Source: JAYWIG01 sp043789035 (GTDB lineage: Bacteria > Pseudomonadota > Gammaproteobacteria > Burkholderiales > Burkholderiaceae_E). Taken from it: 12,481 nucleotides of DNA. Positions 6,660 to 12,481 of this stretch are shown here, in pieces. A model generated the notes under the pieces. That model saw nothing but the letters and a program-made list of their open reading frames with translations, searched no databases and was not told the DNA's origin. The stretch is taken from NCBI GenBank assembly GCA_043789035.1, contig JAYWIG010000156.1:1-12481 (forward strand), written 5' to 3'. Position 1 is the stretch's first letter. Every line of letters starts with the position of its first letter. The translations under genes were made by a program, and so were the position numbers.

Positions 6660-6660
6660 A

Positions 6661-6668
6661 AAAGGAGG
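6661..6668 (+). other. Orphan Shine-Dalgarno-like AAAGGAGG without a start codon
   Basis: AAAGGAGG is fully complementary to the 16S rRNA 3' end, but no ATG, GTG or TTG follows within 5-12 nt. The ATPase reading frame has a TAA at 6680-6682, so this site cannot serve an extended form of that protein. It may be the relic of a lost start or a regulatory sequence. Confidence 0.4.
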
Positions 6669-6730
6669 CGATTTTTCAATAAAACCAACCTTCGCACCAA
6701 TTCAAAACAAACCGACCCATCAAAATGCGC

Positions 6731-6746
6731 TGGCACGGTTCTTGTT
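6731..6746 (+). promoter_or_regulatory. Near-consensus sigma-54 element before the ATPase operon
   Basis: TGGCACG-GTTC-TTGTT matches the -24 block exactly and keeps the 10-bp spacing, but the -12 GC is GT (6744-6745). Transcription would begin near 6757, just before the ATG at 6761, giving an almost leaderless mRNA. That is unusual and lowers confidence. Confidence 0.35.
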
Positions 6747-6760
6747 ACATACCTTGCACC

Positions 6761-7915
6761 ATGAGCTCAAATACTGCTGAAAATACGATACAAAATTCGC
6801 CCCAACTGCGCACCAGTGTCGACGTGCAACTCAATGCCGTTCGCCATCGCTTTCTAGAGCAGTATGCTGTCGATGACATCAACCTTCATATCCGTCCGGG
6901 CGAACTAATCGCCTTATTGGGCCCTAGTGGCTGCGGTAAAACAACCTTGCTTCGCATTGTTGCTGGATTGTTAAAACAAACCAGCGGAAGCGTAAACATC
7001 GCAGGCCAAGCAGTTGACTCACTACCGCCCAATGAGCGCGGTGCTGGTATCGTCTTTCAGAGCTATGCGCTGTTTCCACATATGACGGTACAGGCCAATA
7101 TTGCTTATGGCTTGAAAGCACGTGGCGTTGACAACGATACTTGCAGCAACGTCGTTGCAAAAATGCTCGATTTAGTTCGAATGACAGAGTTTGCCAAACG
7201 CATGCCCCGCGAACTTTCAGGCGGGCAACAACAACGCATCGCACTGGCACGCACCTTGGCGGTTAACCCAAAAATATTGTTGCTCGACGAACCGTTTGCG
7301 GCACTCGATAAGAATCTTCGCCTAGATATGCAAATTGAAATTCGACGAATTCAAAAGGCTTTGGGTATTACTTGCATTATGGTGACACATGATCAAGAGG
7401 AAGCGCTATCAATGGCGGATCGAGTTGCAGTCATGAATCAGGGCAAGGTCGAGCAATTTGATCGACCTGAAGCCATTTATGACAACCCGGTTACTTTGTT
7501 CGTGGCGCAGTTCGTTGGCACTGCCAACCTTATTCGCGGCAGATTAAGCAGAGTAACTTCACATCTCAATGACTTAGCACAAGGATGGCATCTGCGAACG
7601 CCATTGGGTGCGTTTTTGAAATTAGAGTTGCCTCAGCCATGTACAAGAGAAGGTGCGGTTGTCTTGGCCGCCCGCCCTGAGCACTTAGAAATTGGTGAAC
7701 CCAGCCCCGACGCTATAACTGCGCAAGTCAACATGGTACTTCCGCTGGGGCCATCACTTATTTACGAACTTAAAGTCCCGGGGGCTAACGACATCAAAGT
7801 TACCGTACAAAGAGACGGCGCACACAAGCGTTACAACATCGACGATACAGTTGGCCTGCGCCTGCGTTTGGGTGCACCGACGGCAGTATTTCAAGACATC
7901 GTGGAGGCGCAATAA
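6761..7915 (+). CDS. ABC transporter ATP-binding protein, PotA-like
   Basis: This 384-residue ATPase powers the importer made with the next two permeases and the divergently encoded receptor. From the ATG at 6761: the Walker A GPSGCGKT is at 54-61, Q-loop Q100 in VFQSYALFPHMTV, ABC signature LSGGQQQR at 152-159, Walker B ILLLDEP at 172-178, D-loop AALD and switch histidine H210 (VTHDQEEA). A C-terminal TOBE-like regulatory domain follows ('AARPEHLEIG', 'LGPSLIYELKVPG'), as in polyamine- and iron-type CUT1/POPT importers. An ATG at 6725 would add 12 residues (RWHGSCYIPCT) that look non-coding and that overlap the sigma-54-like element, so I prefer 6761. Neither start has a good Shine-Dalgarno. 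The stop overlaps the next start (TAATG). Confidence 0.93.
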   Translation: MSSNTAENTIQNSPQLRTSVDVQLNAVRHRFLEQYAVDDINLHIRPGELIALLGPSGCGKTTLLRIVAGLLKQTSGSVNIAGQAVDSLPPNERGAGIVFQSYALFPHMTVQANIAYGLKARGVDNDTCSNVVAKMLDLVRMTEFAKRMPRELSGGQQQRIALARTLAVNPKILLLDEPFAALDKNLRLDMQIEIRRIQKALGITCIMVTHDQEEALSMADRVAVMNQGKVEQFDRPEAIYDNPVTLFVAQFVGTANLIRGRLSRVTSHLNDLAQGWHLRTPLGAFLKLELPQPCTREGAVVLAARPEHLEIGEPSPDAITAQVNMVLPLGPSLIYELKVPGANDIKVTVQRDGAHKRYNIDDTVGLRLRLGAPTAVFQDIVEAQ

Positions 7916-8751
7916 TGAAGGGCATGCAATTAAGTCTTGCCACGCCATTAACCGCCTTCTTTGCCCTCTTTGTGGTGTTGCCAATGTTATTGTTGGTGTA
8001 TGTGAGCATTCATGCCGAACCGACGCTTACCAACAAAAGTATTCAGCAATACCTAAAATTCCTCACCGACCCCTACAACCTCTCAGTGCTTGGCAACACG
8101 CTACTGTTGGGTCTGAAGGTAACCATTTTAAGTCTAGTCATTGGCTACCCAATTGCGCTACTTTATGTACGACTAAATTCGCGTTGGCAAGCAGTCATGA
8201 TCTTATTCATCGTGTTGCCATTACTGACAAGCGCTGTAGTGCGAACCTTTGCTTGGGTAGTGATCCTAGGGCGTCAAGGCATCATCAACACTATGTTGCT
8301 TTCTTGGGGCTGGATTAGCGCACCGCTAAAGCTTTTGTACACCCCCAACGCTGTTGCTGTAGCACTCACGCAGATTGAGCTACCGTTGATGGTGTTACCA
8401 CTGATCACGGCGCTTTTAAACATCAATCCAGCGCTCACTCAGGCATCACTAGCGCTCGGCGCCGGGCGGTGGCGAACCTTTTATCAAGTCACCCTACCGC
8501 TTTCAATGCCAGGCTTACTTACGGGCTGCCTACTTGTCTTTGCGTCGAGTGTGAGCGCCTTCGTGACACAGATACTTGTGGGCGGTGGGCAACAAATGTT
8601 CATGCCATTTTATATTTATCAACAAGCTATACAGGCCAATGATTACCCTTTTGCAGCAACGATTGCTGTATTGCTTTTGCTGTCAGTACTCATTATTGTT
8701 TCGGTAACGAATTTACTAGCGCGTCGCTCAAAGGGCTTTGTTCATGCTTGA
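7915..8751 (+). CDS. ABC transporter permease, PotB-like
   Basis: This 278-residue inner-membrane protein has about six hydrophobic segments (roughly 10-32, 60-85, 93-117, 143-169, 198-222 and 245-268). The cytoplasmic EAA loop that docks with the ATPase is at about 176-200 (QASLALGAGRWRTFYQVTLP, with the conserved glycine of the motif). It forms the translocation pore with the following permease. Translation starts at ATG 7915, overlapping the ATPase stop, with GGAGG at 7903-7907 spaced 7 nt, the clearest ribosome site in the operon. The stop overlaps the next gene by 8 bp. The substrate class is suggested only by family (polyamine-like importers, which also include opine and other small-molecule systems). 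Confidence 0.93.
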   Translation: MKGMQLSLATPLTAFFALFVVLPMLLLVYVSIHAEPTLTNKSIQQYLKFLTDPYNLSVLGNTLLLGLKVTILSLVIGYPIALLYVRLNSRWQAVMILFIVLPLLTSAVVRTFAWVVILGRQGIINTMLLSWGWISAPLKLLYTPNAVAVALTQIELPLMVLPLITALLNINPALTQASLALGAGRWRTFYQVTLPLSMPGLLTGCLLVFASSVSAFVTQILVGGGQQMFMPFYIYQQAIQANDYPFAATIAVLLLLSVLIIVSVTNLLARRSKGFVHA

Positions 8752-9595
8752 AAGCACCAAAACGTTGCCGACAATCGCACGCGAATCCGTTCGATCAAAA
8801 TTTGAGAGAAGCTCTTTTGAAACCATCATGGTGCTATTGGCTGCAGTCGGTATCGTTCTTCTTGTCGCACCGACCATCATTGTTCTGATCACCTCTTTCA
8901 CCAACGCATTCTCGCTAAAGTTTCCTCCACCCGGTTGGTCAACCAAATGGTATGTTGCCCTGTGGAACGAGTCGCCAGAAATACTCGATGCATTGTGGCT
9001 ATCCATGAAGCTTGCAGCCATTGCAAGTGTCGTGGCTTGTTTGCTTGCTGTACCTGCAGCCATTGCGATTGCCCGCAGGCGTGAAGCATGGGCCAGACTG
9101 ATCGAGTCTCTTTTTCTATCTCCTCTCATGCTGCCATCACTAGCTCTAGGTTTGGCATTACTCATGCTCTTTAATCTTGCAGGTACGGGCCTGTCATTTA
9201 CGACTTTAGTGATTGGGCATATCGCAATCACCACACCGTATATTTTTAGAACCACTGCCGCTAGTCTCTTACAACTTGACCCAGCGCTCATTGAAAGCGC
9301 AAAAAGCCTTGGCGCTAAACCTTGGTTCTTGTTTCGAACCGTTACTTTACCTCTGATTTCACGAGGCATACTGGCGGGCGCATTTATTGGGTTTATGTAC
9401 TCATTCGATAACGTCGCTGTGTCACTTTTTCTTTCCGACGCGCGAAGCGAAGTTCTGCCAATTCGCATGTGGCACATCATCGAAGCCAGCCTTGATGTGC
9501 GCGCGGCAGCCATGTCGGGCGTGTTGATTGCCAGCACTGTCATTTTGATGGTTGTCATGGAGCGCGTTGCCGGTATCTCGAAACATCTTCGTTAA
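8744..9595 (+). CDS. ABC transporter permease, PotC-like
   Basis: This 283-residue permease is the second pore subunit. After a polar N-terminus of about 25 residues it shows hydrophobic segments near 27-52, 85-110, 121-145, 150-170, 205-225 and 255-275. The EAA loop is ESAKSLGAKPWFLFRTVTLP at about 184-203. I chose ATG 8744, which overlaps the previous gene by 8 bp and has AAAGGG (8730-8735) 8 nt upstream; a TTG two codons earlier is possible. The tight overlap with the PotB-like gene implies equal production of the two halves. A 23-nt gap separates it from the amidohydrolase gene, the only gap in this operon. Confidence 0.93.
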   Translation: MLESTKTLPTIARESVRSKFERSSFETIMVLLAAVGIVLLVAPTIIVLITSFTNAFSLKFPPPGWSTKWYVALWNESPEILDALWLSMKLAAIASVVACLLAVPAAIAIARRREAWARLIESLFLSPLMLPSLALGLALLMLFNLAGTGLSFTTLVIGHIAITTPYIFRTTAASLLQLDPALIESAKSLGAKPWFLFRTVTLPLISRGILAGAFIGFMYSFDNVAVSLFLSDARSEVLPIRMWHIIEASLDVRAAAMSGVLIASTVILMVVMERVAGISKHLR

Positions 9596-9618
9596 CAGCC
9601 AAATCAAAAGTAGCCCAT

Positions 9619-11133
9619 ATGAAAACAATATCAAAAAAAATACTCCTAAGGGGTGCCAAAGCAATCATTGGTAGTGATCTGAATTGCGACGATAAAGTCT
9701 TCGACATTCTTATCGAAGGCCAGACAATTACTGCGATCGAGCCTATGGGCAGTATTGGTTACGCCGATGAAATTATTGATCTACCTGGCAAGTTACTTGT
9801 GCCAGGCCTTATTAACGGGCATCAACACTCGCACGAACATTTCCAGCGCGGGCGCACTGAGAATTTGCCGCTTGAGTTATGGATGCATCTGGTGAGAACT
9901 CGACAGCCAATCGCTCTGACTCCAAGACAGGTTTATCTAAGAACCATGATTGGTGCAATTGAATGCTTACGAACCGGTTGCACGACGGTGGTTGATGATA
10001 TGGCGCTCGGCCCAGCGATAGATCCGGCTCGTATTGACGCGGCAATGCAAGCATACGAGGATATAGGCATCAGAGCACTTCTTGGTTTTGCCATGATGGA
10101 CAAACCAGTGATTGATAACTTTCCCTTCGTGCTCGATTTGGTACCGGAAAAGCTTGCCAACGAAATGCGTGCTGTCACCCGACCAGACCCGCAGGACTAC
10201 TTAGCGCTGGTAAGACGATTGACGCAAAACCATCACCCCAAGCAAAACCGCGTCGGTGTTTTGATTTCCGCATCTGCGCCGCAACGTTGTACTGAGGGCT
10301 TTTTAAAACAGATTCGAGGTATGGGTGATGAACTCGACTTACCGGTGATTACCCATGTGCAAGAAACTCGCATGCAGGTCGTCACAGGACAATTGTTTTA
10401 CGGCATGCCTATGATCGAATATCTCGACAAGATAGGTTTTCTCAAAGCAGGCACAAGTTTGATTCACGCCGTGTGGCTAAATCCTAGAGAAATCGCAGCC
10501 CTTGCTCGAACTGGTGCTACCGCACAGCACAACCCTTGGAGCAATATGCTTCTGGGATCAGGCATTCAGCCAGTCAGGCCTCTACTCGAGGCAGGCGTAA
10601 ATGTCAGCTTGGGCTCTGATGGTTCATGCTCGACTGTGACCGTAAATATGCTCAATGTTGTGGGTAGTGCAGCGGCGGTATCGAAGCTGAGAGAACAAGA
10701 CTTTACACGCTGGCTGACTGCCAAAGAAGCTTTATATGCCGGTACGGTTGCCGGAGCAAAGGCGCTTGGCCTAGAGAAGAAAATTGGGGCAATTCAAATA
10801 GGTGCCACTGCCGATTTGGTAGCCTATAACTTAAACACCGTGACGTTTACTCCGCTCACTGATCCGATTCGGCAGTTGGTTTATGCCGAGCGTGGTGCAG
10901 GCTTGAACTTCGCCATGGTAAACGGCGATGTCGTCATTCGAGATGCAAAGTTTGCTCGAGTCGACGAAGGTAAATTGCTTAAAGAAATCGAAGAAAACTA
11001 TCTGTTATTGAAAGATCAATTTGCAAGCGCGGAAGCGGATATGGGCCCCGTGCTTAAGGCGATGGAAGCAATTTACTATCGCTCTCAGGCAAGCCAGATC
11101 GCGCCAGATACCTTTGCTGCACGGCTTTCATGA
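9619..11133 (+). CDS. ATZ/TRZ-type amidohydrolase (aminohydrolase, COG0402-like)
   Basis: This 504-residue cytoplasmic enzyme belongs to the mononuclear-metal amidohydrolase branch that includes atrazine/triazine hydrolases, guanine and 8-oxoguanine deaminases and cytosine deaminase. Metal and catalytic residues are visible: H68 and H70 (INGHQHSHEHF), H246 with E249 (ITHVQE, the HxxE motif), H283 (LIHAVWL), the HNPWSN motif at 304-309, and D334 (LGSDGSC). Members displace an amino or other leaving group from an N-heterocycle, or hydrolyse a ring amide. The start at ATG 9619 has only a weak ribosome site. Its TGA overlaps the amidase ATG (ATGA), so the two are translationally coupled. Placement in the importer operon implies that it acts on the imported compound. 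The family is firm; deaminase versus ring hydrolase cannot be decided. Confidence 0.9.
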   Translation: MKTISKKILLRGAKAIIGSDLNCDDKVFDILIEGQTITAIEPMGSIGYADEIIDLPGKLLVPGLINGHQHSHEHFQRGRTENLPLELWMHLVRTRQPIALTPRQVYLRTMIGAIECLRTGCTTVVDDMALGPAIDPARIDAAMQAYEDIGIRALLGFAMMDKPVIDNFPFVLDLVPEKLANEMRAVTRPDPQDYLALVRRLTQNHHPKQNRVGVLISASAPQRCTEGFLKQIRGMGDELDLPVITHVQETRMQVVTGQLFYGMPMIEYLDKIGFLKAGTSLIHAVWLNPREIAALARTGATAQHNPWSNMLLGSGIQPVRPLLEAGVNVSLGSDGSCSTVTVNMLNVVGSAAAVSKLREQDFTRWLTAKEALYAGTVAGAKALGLEKKIGAIQIGATADLVAYNLNTVTFTPLTDPIRQLVYAERGAGLNFAMVNGDVVIRDAKFARVDEGKLLKEIEENYLLLKDQFASAEADMGPVLKAMEAIYYRSQASQIAPDTFAARLS

Positions 11134-12481
11134 AATCAAACATAGATTGGATGAATTCGAGTATTACTGAAGTTGCTCAATCAGTACAAAATCGCAGCGT
11201 CAGCGCCCTAACCATTGCACAAGCCGCAATCGATAAAGTGCATGCCCGAAATAGTGAGCTTAACGCACTTATTCAATTCGACGAAAAACTGGTACTTCAA
11301 GAAGCCGAACAAATCGATCATCGAATGGCTAGCGGCGAAATATTGCCCCTCGCAGGCGTCGTGTTCACTGCCAAGGACAACCTGTGGGTAAAGAATCGAC
11401 GAGTGAGCCAAGGCTCGAAACTATTTTCCAACTTCATCGCCCCTCGCGATGCTTGGAGCGTCGCGCGCTGCCGTGAACTAGGGGCTGTACTGCTAGGCAT
11501 TACCAACTGCTCTGAATTTGCTTGTAAAGGCATTACCGAAAATCAGCTTTATGGAGCGACTCGTCACCCTGATGATCTTGGGTTAACTCCCGGTGGATCA
11601 TCTGGCGGCGCCGTCGCGGGCTTAGCGGCTGGTATGGGGCATTTTGCACTCGCAACCGATGCAGGTGGATCAACTCGTAGGCCCGCTGCCCATTGTGGCT
11701 TGGTTGGCTTCAAACCCAGCCCTGGCCTCATCCCCCATCCCTGGGGTTTTACTGAGCCGAACTTTGGTCAGTCTGTAATCGGTTTGATTACTCGAAGTGT
11801 TGCAGACAACCTTTACCTATTAACGCAGCTCGCGAAATACGATGCGGCCGACGCCGCCAGCGTACCAATTGATATCGACTGGGCTCATCAAGATCATAGA
11901 GAGATTCGCGTTGCTTGGTCAATCGATCTCGGCCTTGGATTCGCTATCGATGAGGTCGTAAAGGAATCTTTACTTAATTGCATTGCAGGTTTGCGAAAGC
12001 ATGGCCTATCAATTGCTGTTGCATCTCCGCAATGGCCAACCATTGGCAATGGTGAATACCCATTACTAGCGTTGCAACAAGCTGGCTTGCATGCGCTTTA
12101 TGGCAAACAGCTCGATACAAATCGATCTCTTATCGACCCAGACTTGGTCATTCAGATTGAGGCTGGAGCGAAGGTATCACCTGCAAGACTCATGGAAATA
12201 TTACGCTTACAGCAGGCCATGAGCCGAGCACTACATTGGTACTTTGATGACTACGACATTCTGCTTTGTCCAACATCGCCCGTCGTAGCGTGGAAGTTGG
12301 GGCAACTTGGCCCCCCGACAATTGGCGGCCGACCAGCGAGCGCCAGAGGCCATGCCGCATTCACTCCCTTCTTTAATGCCTGCGGGGTGCCCGCATGCTC
12401 GGTGCCTATCGGTAAAGGGCAAGGCTTGCCCGTGGGGATTCAAGTGGTGGCGCCTCGCCTAGAGGACGCACGAGTGTTGTC
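11130..12481 (+). CDS. Amidase-signature-family amidase (3' end beyond the window)
   Basis: An open frame runs from ATG 11130 to the window edge: 450 codons with no stop, so only the C-terminus is missing. It is an amidase-signature serine hydrolase with the full Ser-cisSer-Lys triad: K82 (FTAKDNLW), cis-serine S157 in the glycine-rich GGSSGG, and nucleophile S181 in DAGGSTRRPA. The 75- and 24-residue spacings equal those in fatty-acid amide hydrolase (142, 217, 241). Relatives hydrolyse amides, carbamoyl or allophanate-type linkages; here it may release ammonia or cleave the ring-opened product. The usual hydrophobic residue after the nucleophile is threonine (GST), a minor variation. It is coupled to the upstream amidohydrolase by an ATGA overlap. 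Late segments 'DYDILLCPTSPVVAW' and 'FTPFFNACGVPACSVPIG' also fit the family. Confidence 0.92.
   Translation, partial: MKSNIDWMNSSITEVAQSVQNRSVSALTIAQAAIDKVHARNSELNALIQFDEKLVLQEAEQIDHRMASGEILPLAGVVFTAKDNLWVKNRRVSQGSKLFSNFIAPRDAWSVARCRELGAVLLGITNCSEFACKGITENQLYGATRHPDDLGLTPGGSSGGAVAGLAAGMGHFALATDAGGSTRRPAAHCGLVGFKPSPGLIPHPWGFTEPNFGQSVIGLITRSVADNLYLLTQLAKYDAADAASVPIDIDWAHQDHREIRVAWSIDLGLGFAIDEVVKESLLNCIAGLRKHGLSIAVASPQWPTIGNGEYPLLALQQAGLHALYGKQLDTNRSLIDPDLVIQIEAGAKVSPARLMEILRLQQAMSRALHWYFDDYDILLCPTSPVVAWKLGQLGPPTIGGRPASARGHAAFTPFFNACGVPACSVPIGKGQGLPVGIQVVAPRLEDARVL

Larger units (their letters stand above)
6535..6760. other. Divergent control region between the two transport/catabolism operons
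   Basis: This region separates the solute-binding protein gene (-) from the ATPase gene (+). It holds one full-consensus sigma-54 promoter on the minus strand, a near-consensus one on the plus strand, an inverted repeat between them (6641-6659), and an unexplained perfect Shine-Dalgarno-like AAAGGAGG at 6661-6668. I see no convincing sigma-70 promoter and no credible small gene. Confidence 0.6.

Noticed and set aside
6535..6760. Sigma-70 promoters or an NtrC dyad in the divergent region
   Set aside because: TTGCAA and TTGAAA hexamers occur, but no acceptable -10 lies at 16-18 bp, and no GCAC...GTGC dyad with NtrC spacing was found.
7245..7251. TGGCACG in the ATPase gene as a sigma-54 promoter
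   Set aside because: It lies inside coding sequence and lacks TTGC at the required spacing. A further TGGCACG at 1205-1211 is likewise unsupported; both show that the -24 block alone occurs by chance.
8728..9558. Long minus-strand open frame (276 codons) antisense to the PotC-like permease
   Set aside because: It covers a well-supported membrane permease in the opposite direction, has no recognisable domain, and its Ser/Thr/Arg/Met-rich composition is what the complement of hydrophobic codons gives.
1..12481. tRNA or rRNA genes, CRISPR arrays, insertion sequences, phage or integrase genes
   Set aside because: No tandem repeat-spacer pattern, transposase, integrase or structured RNA gene was recognised by eye on either strand.

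Overview
The window looks like chromosomal or accessory DNA of a proteobacterium, most likely a betaproteobacterium of the Burkholderiales type. This is an inference from a Bug-family periplasmic receptor, Tat-type signal peptides on both solute-binding proteins, a stand-alone DUF971 protein and a hemin-receptor-type globin, at roughly balanced GC. No RNA gene, insertion sequence, CRISPR array or phage gene is visible.

Layout. Bases 1-1656 (+) hold the tail of an unidentified gene, a DUF971 zinc-ligand protein and an amidohydrolase, all stop-to-start. Bases 1714-2142 (-) encode a single-domain globin. It diverges across 93 bp from a Bug/TctC-type receptor (2236-3273, +). That receptor's stop codon abuts the stop of a convergent three-gene operon (6534 down to 3274, -): a Tat-exported ABC solute-binding protein, an Asp/Glu racemase-superfamily protein whose active site resembles arylmalonate decarboxylase, and a hydantoinase/dihydropyrimidinase. 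Across a 226-bp divergent control region lies a second operon (6761 to the window end, +): PotA-like ATPase, PotB-like and PotC-like permeases, an ATZ/TRZ-type amidohydrolase, and an amidase-signature amidase that runs off the window.

How it fits together. The two divergent operons make one ABC importer (receptor on one strand, ATPase and permeases on the other). They are bundled with four hydrolases or lyases acting on C-N or C-C bonds next to carbonyls: hydantoinase, aminohydrolase, amidase and decarboxylase/isomerase-like. I infer an uptake-and-degradation pathway for a cyclic amide, imide or N-heterocycle. The substrate cannot be read from sequence, and I do not recognise the set as a named pathway.

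Regulation. The receptor operon has a full-consensus sigma-54 (-24/-12) promoter, TGGCACG-N4-TTGCA, about 50 bp before its start codon. The globin has a one-mismatch copy, TGGTACG-N4-TTGCA, with a sensible 22-nt leader and Shine-Dalgarno. Weaker copies precede the ATPase operon and the Bug receptor. This suggests RpoN control of nitrogen scavenging, possibly shared with the globin. No sigma-54 activator gene lies in the window.
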